Assembly (NCBI GenBank): GCA_051888775.1 | Contig: JBJFCE010000050.1 | Span: 62,001 to 126,000 of the forward strand | Length of the DNA stretch: 64,000 bases | Reading direction: 5' to 3' | DNA from: JBJFCE01 sp051888775 | GTDB lineage: Bacteria; Bacillota; Clostridia; Lachnospirales; Lachnospiraceae | Part shown: piece by piece, positions 53,626 to 63,455 of the stretch | How positions within the stretch are numbered: position 1 is the first letter of the stretch | How the letters are laid out: each line of letters opens with the position of its first letter | Position numbers and translations under genes: made by a program | The notes under the pieces: model-generated | Database searches by the model: none | Seen by the model: only the letters and a program-made list of their open reading frames with translations | What the model was told of the DNA's origin: nothing

Positions 53626-54975
53626 TTATAAAACAACATTCTGGATTAAGTCTGCCAGTTTTTGTGCTTCCTCCTGAATCATCTTCTGATCTTTTCCTTC
53701 GATCATGACACGCACCATCGGCTCCGTACCGGACGGACGGATCAGTACTCTTCCTTCTCCTGCAAATTTCTCGGTCAGAGACTCAATTGCCGATGCAACC
53801 TCAGGATATTCCATGTAGCTTTCTTTTTTATGATTGGGTACCTTTGCATTCACAAGTGCCTGCGGAAGCACTTCCATAATGGATGCCAGCTCTGATAAAG
53901 GCTTTTTCGTCTCTACAAGTACCTGTAACAGATGCAACGCACTGAGCAGACCGTCACCGGTTGTATTTTCATCCAGAAAGATAATATGTCCGGATTGCTC
54001 CCCACCAAGATTTGCGCCGATTTCCTTCATGCGTTCAAGCACATAACGGTCCCCGACCTTTGTCTGCTCGATATGGATACCCTTTTCCTGTCCCATCAGG
54101 AAAAAGCCGAGATTACTCATGACGGTTGCCACAATCGTATTATCATGCAGCGTACCGTTTTGCATCATATGATTTCCGACAATCGCCATAATCTGATCGC
54201 CGTCTACCATTTTACCGTTCTCATCCACTGCAATCAAACGATCCGCGTCTCCGTCAAACGCCAGACCGAGTGCCGCTTTTTCATATACCACACGTGCCAT
54301 CAGCTCCTGCAAATGAGTGGAACCGCAGTTTGCATTGATATTGGTTCCATCCGGACTGTTATGAATTGCAACAACATCCGCGCCGAGCTCCTTCAGCGCT
54401 TCGATCGAGGTGTAATAGGACGCACCCTCCGCACAGTCCACAACGATCTTCATGCCGTCCAGCTCTACAGGGACTGCCTGTATTGCATGATTGATATATT
54501 CTTCCCTTGCATCCGTACGGTATTTAACCTTGCCGACACCGGACCCGATCGGGAAACGGATATCCTTCATATCACTGCGGATCAGCGCTTCGATCTCATC
54601 TTCCAGAGAATCCGGCAGTTTATAGCCGTTCCCGTCAAAGAATTTGATACCGTTAAATTCTACCGGATTATGAGAAGCGGAAATAACAACCCCCGCATCC
54701 ACTTTATATTTTCTCGTCAGATATGCAATTGCAGGGGTCGGGATCACTCCGACATAAACCGCATTTGCACCAACGGAGCATACGCCTGCCATCAGAGCAT
54801 TTGCCAGCATATCTCCTGAAATTCTCGTATCACAGCCAACCATGATCGTCGGTTTATGTGCATGCTCCTTTGTAAGTACATAGGCGCCTGCCTGACCAAG
54901 CTGCATGGCAAGCAGCGGTGTAAGCTCATCATTTGCGACACCCCTTACGCCATCCGTACCAAATAATCTAGCCAT
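53626..54975 (-). CDS. glmM: Phosphoglucosamine mutase
   Basis: 449 residues, standard length. MARLFGTDGVRGVAN at the start, the phosphoserine loop SASHNP with S101, metal-binding DGDADRL near 240, sugar-binding GGEQSGH, and phosphate-binding RPSGTEPMVRVMIE near 410. Interconverts glucosamine-6-phosphate and glucosamine-1-phosphate on the way to UDP-GlcNAc, the precursor of peptidoglycan and of the Pse pathway. ATG 54975 has GAGGAAA upstream; the frame to 55032 is an extension. Follows cdaA and cdaR in the conserved order; GlmM can bind and inhibit CdaA in relatives. Confidence 0.96.
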   Translation of the reverse strand: MARLFGTDGVRGVANDELTPLLAMQLGQAGAYVLTKEHAHKPTIMVGCDTRISGDMLANALMAGVCSVGANAVYVGVIPTPAIAYLTRKYKVDAGVVISASHNPVEFNGIKFFDGNGYKLPDSLEDEIEALIRSDMKDIRFPIGSGVGKVKYRTDAREEYINHAIQAVPVELDGMKIVVDCAEGASYYTSIEALKELGADVVAIHNSPDGTNINANCGSTHLQELMARVVYEKAALGLAFDGDADRLIAVDENGKMVDGDQIMAIVGNHMMQNGTLHDNTIVATVMSNLGFFLMGQEKGIHIEQTKVGDRYVLERMKEIGANLGGEQSGHIIFLDENTTGDGLLSALHLLQVLVETKKPLSELASIMEVLPQALVNAKVPNHKKESYMEYPEVASAIESLTEKFAGEGRVLIRPSGTEPMVRVMIEGKDQKMIQEEAQKLADLIQNVVL

Positions 54976-55012
54976 ACTTTTTCCTCTTTTTCCTGAAAAT
55001 ATTAACTGCACG

Positions 55013-56314
55013 CTATTCCTGCGAATCCTCATCCGATTCTATAGCGGTAAGTTCCACTGTAACATAGAGCCTCTGTACCTGCTCGACATCTTCAGGTACC
55101 GCAAATTCCGCTTCGATCACATAGATACCGGATGACGGCTCGCTGATTTCCTGTTCCTCAAAATAAGCGGCCACATCCACAGTTCCGATCCAAAGGTTTC
55201 CATCCAGTGCGTCCAATCTTGAGGTGATTGCCCGCAGACTGATACTGCTCTCAGAATCATATTCGATAATGGATGCTTCATAGCCTTCCGGTATATTTTC
55301 CAAACGAATGGAAGACTGCGGAATCTTTACTTTTTCTGTTTCGATCTTTTCTATCATTACCTCTACAGAAACACTGCCCCTAAAGTTTTTATCACCAAGG
55401 ATCACACCGCTTGGCAGATAATCGGTAATATTTAAGAGCACCGTCATATTCTCCGTCTGTCCCGTCACATTCAACGCTGTTTCCGGAACCTCGATCACCG
55501 TAATCTTATCTAACTGGCTCTGACTTCCTGCGATCAGGATTTCTTCCGGCGTTCCGACAATCTCTCCGGTCAGATCATATCCTTCGGCAGGCGTACCCAT
55601 CGTATGATATACAATCGGCACGGTCTTTGTTGCCAAAATTGAAACATTCACATTCACAGATGTAATATTGGCAGTAATACTGTCGTTGATAATCTGTTTT
55701 CCGTCCGCATCATATAATCTTAATTCCGCACTCGTACTGATATTTTCTTTCATACCGCTGACATCAACAACGACCTGCGCTGAGCTGATCTTAGCAATGA
55801 CGGATTCCGGTCCGGACAAGCGCACCAGATTCTGATCCGAGGATACTGTCCCGATCAGATAACCGTTTGCAGGTGTTCCTGTTGTAACCGTATCAATAAC
55901 TAACTGCTTGCGCTTCACATCTTCAATATTTAATCGCAAATATTCTGTATTGGAATCGATGCTCTCAATAGAACTATTATATTTATTGGTAGACAATTTA
56001 ATGCTGACTGTATTGGTAATCGTCACTTCGCTCAGATCTGCAACCGCGCGGATATTCTCCCTGCTAAGAGTATCCAGAACAGATCGCTTTGCCGCCACCG
56101 TAACCGTGATCACATTGGTGTTGTCAAGGATTTCATACACCTTTCCTTCATCCGTGATCGCATCAGAATTAATGATCTCCACCTGTACTCCGGTAAAAGT
56201 CTGATAATCAACAGGATCGTTAATATTAACAACAATCAGCCATAAAAGAAACGATCCGAATACAGCCAGAAATTTCAGTCCCAAATTATTTGTAAACCAT
56301 TTCTTTATATTCAT
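55013..56314 (-). CDS. cdaR: CdaA regulator, YbbR-repeat protein
   Basis: 433 residues. One N-terminal membrane helix (about 13-30) then four YbbR repeats of about 80-90 residues outside the membrane (for example TFTGVQVEIINSD, NGYLIGTVSSDQNLVRLSGPESVI, EGYDLTGEIVGTPEEILIAGSQS). In Firmicutes CdaR modulates the cyclase CdaA. The start overlaps the cdaA stop by four bases. Repeat spacing and order with glmM make the call firm despite low sequence conservation in the family. Confidence 0.93.
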   Translation of the reverse strand: MNIKKWFTNNLGLKFLAVFGSFLLWLIVVNINDPVDYQTFTGVQVEIINSDAITDEGKVYEILDNTNVITVTVAAKRSVLDTLSRENIRAVADLSEVTITNTVSIKLSTNKYNSSIESIDSNTEYLRLNIEDVKRKQLVIDTVTTGTPANGYLIGTVSSDQNLVRLSGPESVIAKISSAQVVVDVSGMKENISTSAELRLYDADGKQIINDSITANITSVNVNVSILATKTVPIVYHTMGTPAEGYDLTGEIVGTPEEILIAGSQSQLDKITVIEVPETALNVTGQTENMTVLLNITDYLPSGVILGDKNFRGSVSVEVMIEKIETEKVKIPQSSIRLENIPEGYEASIIEYDSESSISLRAITSRLDALDGNLWIGTVDVAAYFEEQEISEPSSGIYVIEAEFAVPEDVEQVQRLYVTVELTAIESDEDSQE

Positions 56315-57180
56315 GTTTTGGACCTTCCTTTCCAGACAAGATGCTTCTTTTCCTCCTGATTCGGCTTATTCTGCACAATTGCAATCTTTTCCTTCACTGC
56401 ATCTGCATCCAGATTTCGGAATAATTCTCCTTTATAAGCAACACTGACATGACCGGTTTCCTCCGATACGATCAGAGTCATGGAATCGGTTACCTCAGAG
56501 ATGCCGACTCCTGCACGATGTCTGGTTCCAAGTTCCTTACTCAGCCCACGGTTATCCGATAACGGCAGATAACAGGTTGCGGAGGTCACTCTTTCTCCGC
56601 GGATAATAACCGCTCCGTCATGCAACGGTGTATTATGTTCAAAAATATTGATTAACAGCTGACTGGTCACGATACCGTCTACCTCGATTCCGGTACGCTC
56701 ATATTCTGCCAGTGAATTATTCTGCTCCATTACGATCAGGGCCCCGGTACGCACCTTTCCCATTTCAAAGCAGGCTCTGACGATCTCATTGACCGTCTTA
56801 TCAGAATAACGGGCTGTATCCTTCCTTGTTGCTTCAAACGGAAACAGCGCGCTCAGATAATTCTTACTTCCGAGTTGTTCTAATGCCCGCCTGAGCTCCG
56901 GCTGCATAACAATAATGAATGCGATTACCGCAATACTGATAACGTTTTCCGCAATCCACAGTATCGTCGTCATATGGAACAAAGCTGCAATTACAATAAA
57001 AACGAGTATGACAAGAACTCCTTTCAGCAGTGCCCATGCCTTGGTATTTTTGATCCATACCATGATCTGGTACACGAAGAAGGAGATGATCAGGATCTCT
57101 ACGATATCCGTTACCTTGATGTAATTGGGAATGTGTATTGCGGACAGATACTTATCCACAAATGCCGTAACACTTGCCAT
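56311..57180 (-). CDS. cdaA: Diadenylate cyclase CdaA
   Basis: 289 residues. Three N-terminal membrane helices (about 25-95) and a DAC domain with the catalytic DGA at 188-190 and RHR at 220-222. Makes cyclic di-AMP from two ATP, controlling potassium and osmolyte uptake and wall homeostasis. First of the cdaA-cdaR-glmM set. The ribosome-binding site in front of ATG 57180 is weak. Both active-site motifs are intact. Confidence 0.97.
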   Translation of the reverse strand: MASVTAFVDKYLSAIHIPNYIKVTDIVEILIISFFVYQIMVWIKNTKAWALLKGVLVILVFIVIAALFHMTTILWIAENVISIAVIAFIIVMQPELRRALEQLGSKNYLSALFPFEATRKDTARYSDKTVNEIVRACFEMGKVRTGALIVMEQNNSLAEYERTGIEVDGIVTSQLLINIFEHNTPLHDGAVIIRGERVTSATCYLPLSDNRGLSKELGTRHRAGVGISEVTDSMTLIVSEETGHVSVAYKGELFRNLDADAVKEKIAIVQNKPNQEEKKHLVWKGRSKT

Positions 57181-57203
57181 ACTGCACCATCTGAATCTAT
57201 ATA

Positions 57204-58307
57204 TTATTGATCACGCTGTCCGCGTAATCTGTCAACACCGCTCACAGTGTGTTGTCTCGTTCCTGCTGCTGCGCGGTCTGCCGCAACCGCTCCACTCTTT
57301 TTGGGCGCGTTGTGGGAAACCGTACTACTGCTACTGCTCCTGCTCACAGGGCTGCCCGTTGCTCCTGTTCTGGTTACCGGCTTTTTCGTATCGATCTTCG
57401 TGACCGTTTTATCCGGCATGGAAACACTCATCTTGGGCACAGCTTTTACATAATAATAATATTCATCATCTTCATATTGAACATGCTCGGTCCTGCTGTA
57501 GTCCACATTGAAGACAAACAATTGCAGTACCTTCACAATACCGACTGCAACGATACTTCCGATAATTGTTCCGATAATCGAAATATTGGTTCTGAACTTC
57601 AGATCGCCAAGCATCAGAATCACAATATTCATAAGCGCACCCGCAATCATTGCATAGGTCCAACAATGATCTACCGGAAGTCTGCGGATCACATATACCA
57701 GAATAATCGTTACCGCAAATGCCACCACGGTTACAAGCATTGCTTTATTATCAACAATCCCGTCAACCAGATACTTAAATCTTGCAAGGCTGCCATCCGC
57801 ATCAAGTGAATTGATCATGGACGCATTGGCACTGATAAAAGTAATCACATAATATACGATAACACCACATCCGACAGAAACAACCGATGCCGGACCTCCG
57901 ACAAGTCCCATCGCAAGCGGAATGACGGTTGGAATCTTCAACGCAAAGCAGATCGGAGTCAAAACCACAACAATGGTATCTTTCGGCGAAAATCTAAAGT
58001 ATAGCAGAAACATCAACAGGAATAAGATCAGTACCCCTGCCGCACATTCCAAAGACAGCTTATAAATATGCCCCAGTGTAAATAAAGCTGCAACCACAAT
58101 GATAAAATTAAACGGCAGAAAGGAACAGAACAATGCCGCAACCATGACAATCGCAAAGCTGTTAAGCTGCGTCATAAATCCCAATTCCTTATTCACAATC
58201 AATAAAACCGCCAATGCCGTGATGAACTTTAAGACCGGTACAATGTACGCTTCATATTTACTATAAAAACGCTTTAAATATTCCTTTATTTCCAGTAATG
58301 TTGCCAT
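57204..58307 (-). CDS. Polytopic membrane protein of unknown function
   Basis: 367 residues: about nine to ten membrane helices (20-285), then a cytoplasmic tail of about 80 residues rich in Ser, Thr, Arg and Ala with little order (SRSSSSSTVSHNAPKKSG region). No enzyme motif seen. ATG 58307 has AAAGGAT; the TTG at 58322 lies on that site. Similar genes flank cdaA in other Lachnospiraceae as far as I recall, but I cannot name the family. Eighteen bases downstream of the next membrane gene and 23 before cdaA. Confidence 0.75.
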   Translation of the reverse strand: MATLLEIKEYLKRFYSKYEAYIVPVLKFITALAVLLIVNKELGFMTQLNSFAIVMVAALFCSFLPFNFIIVVAALFTLGHIYKLSLECAAGVLILFLLMFLLYFRFSPKDTIVVVLTPICFALKIPTVIPLAMGLVGGPASVVSVGCGVIVYYVITFISANASMINSLDADGSLARFKYLVDGIVDNKAMLVTVVAFAVTIILVYVIRRLPVDHCWTYAMIAGALMNIVILMLGDLKFRTNISIIGTIIGSIVAVGIVKVLQLFVFNVDYSRTEHVQYEDDEYYYYVKAVPKMSVSMPDKTVTKIDTKKPVTRTGATGSPVSRSSSSSTVSHNAPKKSGAVAADRAAAGTRQHTVSGVDRLRGQRDQ

Positions 58308-58324
58308 ACAATATCCTTTCAAAC

Positions 58325-58729
58325 TTACTGCTTATTTTTTGCCTCACGCTGATACATTTCGGAAAGGTGTCTCAGACTGGCTGCATATGCCTTCTGCTTT
58401 TTGCGTGCTTTTTTATACATAAACGAATAAATCAAATAGGAAACAAGCGCATATACCGCTACTACAACCACATATGCGATGATCACCTTTTTTGCCGCAG
58501 CAAAAAGATCAATGCCATACAGACTATCCATAATGCCATCAAAATTATACAACACAAGTACCGCACAGACGAGTACGAACGAAATCGTTGCGCTGATCAC
58601 GGACTTTAATACCTGAAGTCCAATATAATCTCCCCGGAAATAACTTCCGATCGCACCGTTTTTCCTGCCTTCACCGTTTTCGTAAACCGCCATGCGTGTC
58701 ATTAAAATTACTCGTTCCTCGTTTAACAT
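58325..58729 (-). CDS. Small membrane protein of unknown function
   Basis: 134 residues with two membrane helices (about 42-65 and 82-108) and a basic C-terminus (KKARKKQKAYAASLRHLSEMYQ) that is probably cytoplasmic. Good GGAG site. Located between the polytopic protein and yvyF, and likely in the same transcript. No recognised domain. Confidence 0.7.
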   Translation of the reverse strand: MLNEERVILMTRMAVYENGEGRKNGAIGSYFRGDYIGLQVLKSVISATISFVLVCAVLVLYNFDGIMDSLYGIDLFAAAKKVIIAYVVVVAVYALVSYLIYSFMYKKARKKQKAYAASLRHLSEMYQREAKNKQ

Positions 58730-58740
58730 AATTCTCCATT

Positions 58741-59151
58741 CTACTGTCTGTCCAAAAATCTCATTCTCGGATCGTCCTTCTGCGTTTTGCGCGGCTGAAT
58801 CTGCGGCGCCTGTCTGCGCGATACACTTCCAAGGTCATTCATAACCTCTTTCTTACATTTTTCGCAGAAGCGCCCGGTTCTAATCATCGCACCACATCGT
58901 TCACAGTTAATACCAATCGGCGAATCGTCTGCAAATGCTAAACGTTCCTCCCTGATCCACTGCTGGATCTGCCTTACTTCAACTTCGCATTCCTGAGATA
59001 CTTCCTGTATGCCCGAATGGCGATGCTCTTCCACATATTTTTTTACGTCCTGAAATTTTTTCTCATTCTCATCCCTGCATGACATACACAAAGGAGCTCC
59101 CGCTACATAATTGAATAATCTTCCGCATTTAGCACAATTTCTTACATTCAT
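58741..59151 (-). CDS. yvyF: YvyF-like flagellar-region zinc-ribbon protein
   Basis: 136 residues. Two Cys4 zinc-ribbon motifs: CAKCGRLFNYVAGAPLCMSC (6-25) and CERCGAMIRTGRFCEKCK (83-100), joined by a helical part with VRQIQQWIREERL, a helix-turn-helix-like stretch. This equals the flagellar operon protein family (TIGR03826), encoded near comF and flagellar genes in Firmicutes; thought to be regulatory. Spacing of 16 bases to comFC suggests one transcript. Confidence 0.87.
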   Translation of the reverse strand: MNVRNCAKCGRLFNYVAGAPLCMSCRDENEKKFQDVKKYVEEHRHSGIQEVSQECEVEVRQIQQWIREERLAFADDSPIGINCERCGAMIRTGRFCEKCKKEVMNDLGSVSRRQAPQIQPRKTQKDDPRMRFLDRQ

Positions 59152-59166
59152 ACGCCTTTAACCCCA

Positions 59167-59880
59167 CTATGATAATCCTCTGCCGATGGAGAGCGTCGCA
59201 AAATAAATACGCTTTGCTCCTGCCTCCAAGAGCACGTTTCCAACAGCATCTATCGTACTGCCTGTTGTATAGATGTCGTCAATAATTATAATTGTATCTA
59301 ATTTTACATCATTTTCATACATTTTGAAAGCCTTTTTCAAATTATTTTGCCGTTCTTGTGGTCCGAGTCCTTTTTGCGGCAGTGTATTACGTATTCTGCC
59401 GACCAATCTGCTTCTGACAGGAATGTTAAGCTGCTTCCCGATTTCCTCTGCAAGCAGCTGTGCCTGATTATAGCCGCGCTCCCTCATTCTTCTCTGATGA
59501 ATCGGAACCGGAACAAGCGCATCCGCATTCCATGTCCTGATCCGCTCTCCCAGATACCGTGCCATTTCTTCTCCGAAAAACGCTGCATATTCCCGTCTTC
59601 CCTCATACTTAAACCGATACAGGGAATCCTGAATACTATCATATTCATATAACGCTGCACCACTGATAAAAATATGCTTTTTACTGCTGCAGTCCAGACA
59701 ATATTCCTGTTCCTCCTTTTGCAGCGGCTTTCCGCATTTCAGGCAATATGGTTCCCGGATCATACGTAACTTTCTTCGGCATGCAAAACAAATATTCGCA
59801 CCCGAAGGTGATACGATTTTGTCGCATACCGGACATCTGGCAGGATATAAAAGGCCCCAAAGATTATTCGTAAATTTCAT
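59167..59880 (-). CDS. comFC: ComFC phosphoribosyltransferase-like competence protein
   Basis: 237 residues. N-terminal zinc-binding region with CPVCDKIV, CFACRRKL, CLKCGKPL and CLDCSSKK, then a PRTase domain with the PRPP loop IIIDDIYTTGSTIDAVG near 197-213. ComFC acts with ComFA in DNA uptake in competent relatives; outside competence its substrate is unknown. The start overlaps recD2 by 17 bases. Confidence 0.93.
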   Translation of the reverse strand: MKFTNNLWGLLYPARCPVCDKIVSPSGANICFACRRKLRMIREPYCLKCGKPLQKEEQEYCLDCSSKKHIFISGAALYEYDSIQDSLYRFKYEGRREYAAFFGEEMARYLGERIRTWNADALVPVPIHQRRMRERGYNQAQLLAEEIGKQLNIPVRSRLVGRIRNTLPQKGLGPQERQNNLKKAFKMYENDVKLDTIIIIDDIYTTGSTIDAVGNVLLEAGAKRIYFATLSIGRGLS

Positions 59881-62134
59881 TTTCCTTCTTTCCGATCAGT
59901 TCTCTCAATCGGCACACAAATCCTGTATAGCGTTTCTGCTCATCCGCATGTGCAATCATCTCACGCACGGTCTCGCGGCTTCCGAGAATCGTCACACATC
60001 CCCTTGCCCTTGTAATTCCCGTATAAAGCAGATTCCGGTTTAACAGCATCCGCGGTGCAGACAATAACGGCAGGATAATACCCGGATACTCACTTCCCTG
60101 CGACTTATGTATCGTGATCGCATAGGCAAGCTCCAGTTCCTCAAGCTGTGCAAACGGATATGTCACGGTCCTCTCTGCGTCAAATTTCACAACCATCGTC
60201 TGGGCATACTCATTGATCTGCTCCACGACTCCCATATCCCCGTTAAATACTCCGCTTCCCTTATCATAAGGAATCCCGTATTTTCCCAGGCACTCCCATT
60301 CCAGCTGATAATCATTCTTAACCTGCATCACCTTGTCGCCTTCGCGAAACACCGTATCCCCGACGGTATGCTCATGTTTCGTCTCATCCGGCGGATTCAG
60401 ATACCGCTGTAAAATCTGATTTAAAGTATTGGCTCCCAACAGCCCCTTCCGCATCGGTGTCAGCACCTGTATGTCAAACGGCTTTGCATTGACATACGCC
60501 GGCATTTTCCCGGTGATCAGCTGTATCATATGCTTATAAATCACATTGACATCATTGCGCTCGAGAAAAAAGAAATCCTTGCTCTTATTGTCTAACAAAA
60601 TCTCTTTTCCCTCATGGATCCGATGCGCATTGACAACAATATCACTCGTTTCTGCCTGTCTGAAAATTTTATGCAGGACCACTGTCGGAAAGCATCCGCT
60701 CTCGATCAGATCCCTCAGCACCTGACCGGGGCCCACACTGGGCAGCTGATTGGCATCTCCCACTAAAATCAGCTTTGTTCCGACCGTGATCGCTTTTAAA
60801 AGCGCCTGAAACAAATAGATATCCACCATGGACATCTCATCTATGATGACTGCATCCACTTCCAAAGGATTTAATTCATTCCGTTCAAATGCTGCTTTTT
60901 TTCCGTTCTCGGAAGCCATTCCGTTTAACTCCAACAGTCTGTGAATGGTTTTGGCTTCATATCCGGTCGTCTCCTGCATCCGCTTGGCAGCGCGCCCCGT
61001 AGGCGCTGCCAGATAAAACTCCATACCGTTGTCCTTCAGATATTCAATGATCAGCCGCGTTGTCGTTGTTTTTCCGGTTCCCGGTCCTCCCGAAAGGATG
61101 AAAACACCGTTTTTTACAGCTTCCAGAACTGCCTGTTTCTGCAGTTCATCCAGCTCCATGTGTATCTCTTCTTTCCCGTAAAGCATCTCCTGTAACTGCT
61201 CGATCCGCCGAAGCCGCATAGTATCCTCTGCCGGCAGCGTTTCCTCTGATGCTGTCATCAGTTCCTGCAGCATTCTTGCGCAATTCAGCTCGGCATAATA
61301 GGCATTCATACTATAAACAGCCGTAAGTCCCTGCTGTTTCTTGATCACCAGCTTTTTGTCCATTGCCATATTCAGGACAAGCGGCTCTATCGCCTCTTCC
61401 GTGACACCCAGAAGCTCTGCTCCTCTCTGCAACAATTCCTCCATAGGCAGATACAAATGTCCTTCTGCGGACGCCTGTAGCAGCACATATAGCACACCAC
61501 TCATGATCCGGTACTCACAATCCACATGAATGCCGATCCTTCCGGCAATCTCATCTGCGGTTTTAAAGCCAATACCGTCAATTTCTTCCGCCAGTCGGTA
61601 CGGATTCTCCCGCAACACTGTATACACCTGCATCCCGTACTGCTTATAGATCTTAACCGCCATTGTATTGGTAATGCCATATTTCTGCAGAAAAATCATA
61701 GCATCACGCATACCCTTTTTATCTTCCACCTGCGCAGCAATATCACGCGCCTTCCGCTCACTGATGCCTTTGATCTCTGCCAGCCGCTCCGGTTCTTCCT
61801 CAATAATACGAAATGTATCTTCTCCGAATTTTTTGACGATTCTTGCAGCCAGAGATTCTCCGATTCCTTTGATTGCGCCGGACCCCAGATAACGTTCCAT
61901 GGAAACCGTATCCTCGGGAAGCAGACTTTCAAAGGAACTGACCTTAAACTGTTTCCCATAAAGCGCATGCTTGACATATTCGCCCTCTGCGCGGATATTT
62001 TCACCCTCATCGATAGTATCAAAGGTTCCGACTGCCGTCACTGCCTTCCCCTCGACTACCAGTTCCAGTACGGTATATGCATTTTCTTCATTTCGATAAA
62101 TAATATGATCCACATATCCCTTGATTGTTTCCAA
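59864..62134 (-). CDS. recD2: RecD2-type ATP-dependent DNA helicase
   Basis: 756 residues. N-terminal OB-like part and helix-hairpin-helix repeats (about 80-200: KGIGESLAARIVKKFG and KGISERKARDIA), Walker A GGPGTGKTTTTRL near 350, DEMSMVD, GDANQLPSVGPGQVL, and C-terminal AYAITIHKSQGSEYP. This is the RecBC-independent, 5'-3' helicase of Firmicutes, acting in repair and fork rescue. Start codon is TTG with GGGAG seven bases upstream. Common neighbour of comFC. Confidence 0.95.
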   Translation of the reverse strand: METIKGYVDHIIYRNEENAYTVLELVVEGKAVTAVGTFDTIDEGENIRAEGEYVKHALYGKQFKVSSFESLLPEDTVSMERYLGSGAIKGIGESLAARIVKKFGEDTFRIIEEEPERLAEIKGISERKARDIAAQVEDKKGMRDAMIFLQKYGITNTMAVKIYKQYGMQVYTVLRENPYRLAEEIDGIGFKTADEIAGRIGIHVDCEYRIMSGVLYVLLQASAEGHLYLPMEELLQRGAELLGVTEEAIEPLVLNMAMDKKLVIKKQQGLTAVYSMNAYYAELNCARMLQELMTASEETLPAEDTMRLRRIEQLQEMLYGKEEIHMELDELQKQAVLEAVKNGVFILSGGPGTGKTTTTRLIIEYLKDNGMEFYLAAPTGRAAKRMQETTGYEAKTIHRLLELNGMASENGKKAAFERNELNPLEVDAVIIDEMSMVDIYLFQALLKAITVGTKLILVGDANQLPSVGPGQVLRDLIESGCFPTVVLHKIFRQAETSDIVVNAHRIHEGKEILLDNKSKDFFFLERNDVNVIYKHMIQLITGKMPAYVNAKPFDIQVLTPMRKGLLGANTLNQILQRYLNPPDETKHEHTVGDTVFREGDKVMQVKNDYQLEWECLGKYGIPYDKGSGVFNGDMGVVEQINEYAQTMVVKFDAERTVTYPFAQLEELELAYAITIHKSQGSEYPGIILPLLSAPRMLLNRNLLYTGITRARGCVTILGSRETVREMIAHADEQKRYTGFVCRLRELIGKKENEIYE

Positions 62135-62153
62135 GCTTCTTCTCCCGCATCAC

Positions 62154-62210
62154 AAAAATTGCACAAACCCACCCGGCACCCACTACATGCCGCTCATAAG
62201 CCTGTGCAAT
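62154..62210 (-). terminator. Probable terminator of the flagellar operon
   Basis: Minus strand: ATTGCACA/TGTGCAAT outer stem (62158-62210) with an inner GGCA/TGCC stem, followed by TTTTTG. Large loop makes the call less certain. Sits between flgJ and recD2. Confidence 0.6.
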
Positions 62211-62245
62211 CCTGATTGTTCTTTTATCACTTTGTAAGTTCTTAC

Positions 62246-62611
62246 TCAGCCGTTGCGCTTCATGGATTCATACAGCATCTGTGCTATGCCGAGTCCTTCT
62301 TTTTGTGTGGACGCGTCAGCGATGTCCGCAATTGCCTGATCCATAAAATAATCCGTCAGCGCATTGGAAGATCCCGTTACGCTAAGTCCGGAATCATCTT
62401 CCTCGTCATCGTCAAAAGAAACCGTCTTCTGCATTTCTTTGAATACCTGCTCCAGAAGATATGCTTCAAACTGCTTGCATACCTCCATCATTTCTTCATC
62501 AGTACTTTCACTGCTGATGGCATTTGCCGCATTCTGAACCTTTGATGTAGAACCCGATTGCGCTGATGTCAGATAATCCGTATAGTCTGTTGTCAGATTT
62601 CCCATATCCAT
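62246..62611 (-). CDS. flgJ: FlgJ-like rod-binding protein
   Basis: 121 residues. The N-terminal rod-binding domain only (DEEMMEVCKQFEAYLLEQVFKEMQKTV, about 37-63, and LTDYFMDQAIADIADASTQKEGLGIAQMLYESM), without the muramidase domain of proteobacterial FlgJ. Acts as a cap for flagellar rod assembly. ATG 62611 and GTG 62620 are both possible starts. Directly after flgG in the operon. Confidence 0.87.
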   Translation of the reverse strand: MDMGNLTTDYTDYLTSAQSGSTSKVQNAANAISSESTDEEMMEVCKQFEAYLLEQVFKEMQKTVSFDDDEEDDSGLSVTGSSNALTDYFMDQAIADIADASTQKEGLGIAQMLYESMKRNG

Positions 62612-62626
62612 GCGCTTCACCTACCC

Positions 62627-63442
62627 TTAGCTCTTAAGCTGATTTGCTGTCTGCATCATCTCATCCGTTGTCGTAATCGCCTTAGAATTCATCTCATAAG
62701 CTCTCTGTGCTACGATCAGATTGACCATCTCATCTACAACCTTCACATTTGAGCCTTCCAAATATCCCTGCACAACCCTGCTTGTCTTCAGACTGTTATT
62801 GGTTGCTTCATTCATTGCTTCTCCACTGGAATCCGTTACTTCAAAATATCCGCCGTCATTTTTATACAGACCGCTTGGATTATTAAACTGGTGTACGCCG
62901 ATACGGATACCAAGAGGCTGCGGATTGCCGGTATCATCCGGATAGCAGAACTGCCCGTCGCCACTGATTGTGATCTTGCTGGATACCATATTATCATCAA
63001 AAACAATTGTCCTGCCATTAGAATCCAGTACCGGATATCCTTCCGAGGTACACAGTGTTAGTCCTCCGACTCCCTGGGACAGGAAAAAATTACCGTTACG
63101 TGTATAATAAGTTCCACCGTCAGCACCCCTGATAGCAAAGAATCCCTCTCCTTCAATTGCAAACGCCGTATCACTGGAAGATTCCAACAATGCACCCTGT
63201 GTAAAAATCGTTGAAATCGAGGAATTGCGTACACCCAGTCCTACCTGCGCGCTGCCCGGTTTCGTTTCTCCGTTTGCCGAGGTCGTGCGTGTCTGAAGAT
63301 TCTGATATAACAGTGACTGAAACTCTGCCACTCCAGTCTTATATCCCGTTGTATTGACATTCGAGAGATTATTTGCAATTGTATCCACATTTGTCTGCTG
63401 CGCCATCATACCGGTTGCAGCCGTCCATAAAGAGCGTACCAT
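62627..63442 (-). CDS. flgG: Flagellar distal rod protein FlgG
   Basis: 271 residues, the normal FlgG length. N-terminal TAATGMMAQQTNVDTIANNL with NNLSNVNTTGYK, central IEGEGFFAI, and C-terminal GSNVKVVDEMVNLIVAQRAYE are the rod/hook family ends. Exported through the flagellar apparatus to form the distal rod. GGAGG site. Thirteen bases after the paralogue at 63456. Confidence 0.92.
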   Translation of the reverse strand: MVRSLWTAATGMMAQQTNVDTIANNLSNVNTTGYKTGVAEFQSLLYQNLQTRTTSANGETKPGSAQVGLGVRNSSISTIFTQGALLESSSDTAFAIEGEGFFAIRGADGGTYYTRNGNFFLSQGVGGLTLCTSEGYPVLDSNGRTIVFDDNMVSSKITISGDGQFCYPDDTGNPQPLGIRIGVHQFNNPSGLYKNDGGYFEVTDSSGEAMNEATNNSLKTSRVVQGYLEGSNVKVVDEMVNLIVAQRAYEMNSKAITTTDEMMQTANQLKS

Positions 63443-63455
63443 AATTCATCCTCCG

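Noticed and set aside
53932..54819. A 295-codon open frame on plus opposite glmM
   Set aside because: Antisense shadow of glmM; composition is histidine- and cysteine-rich as expected for reversed codons.
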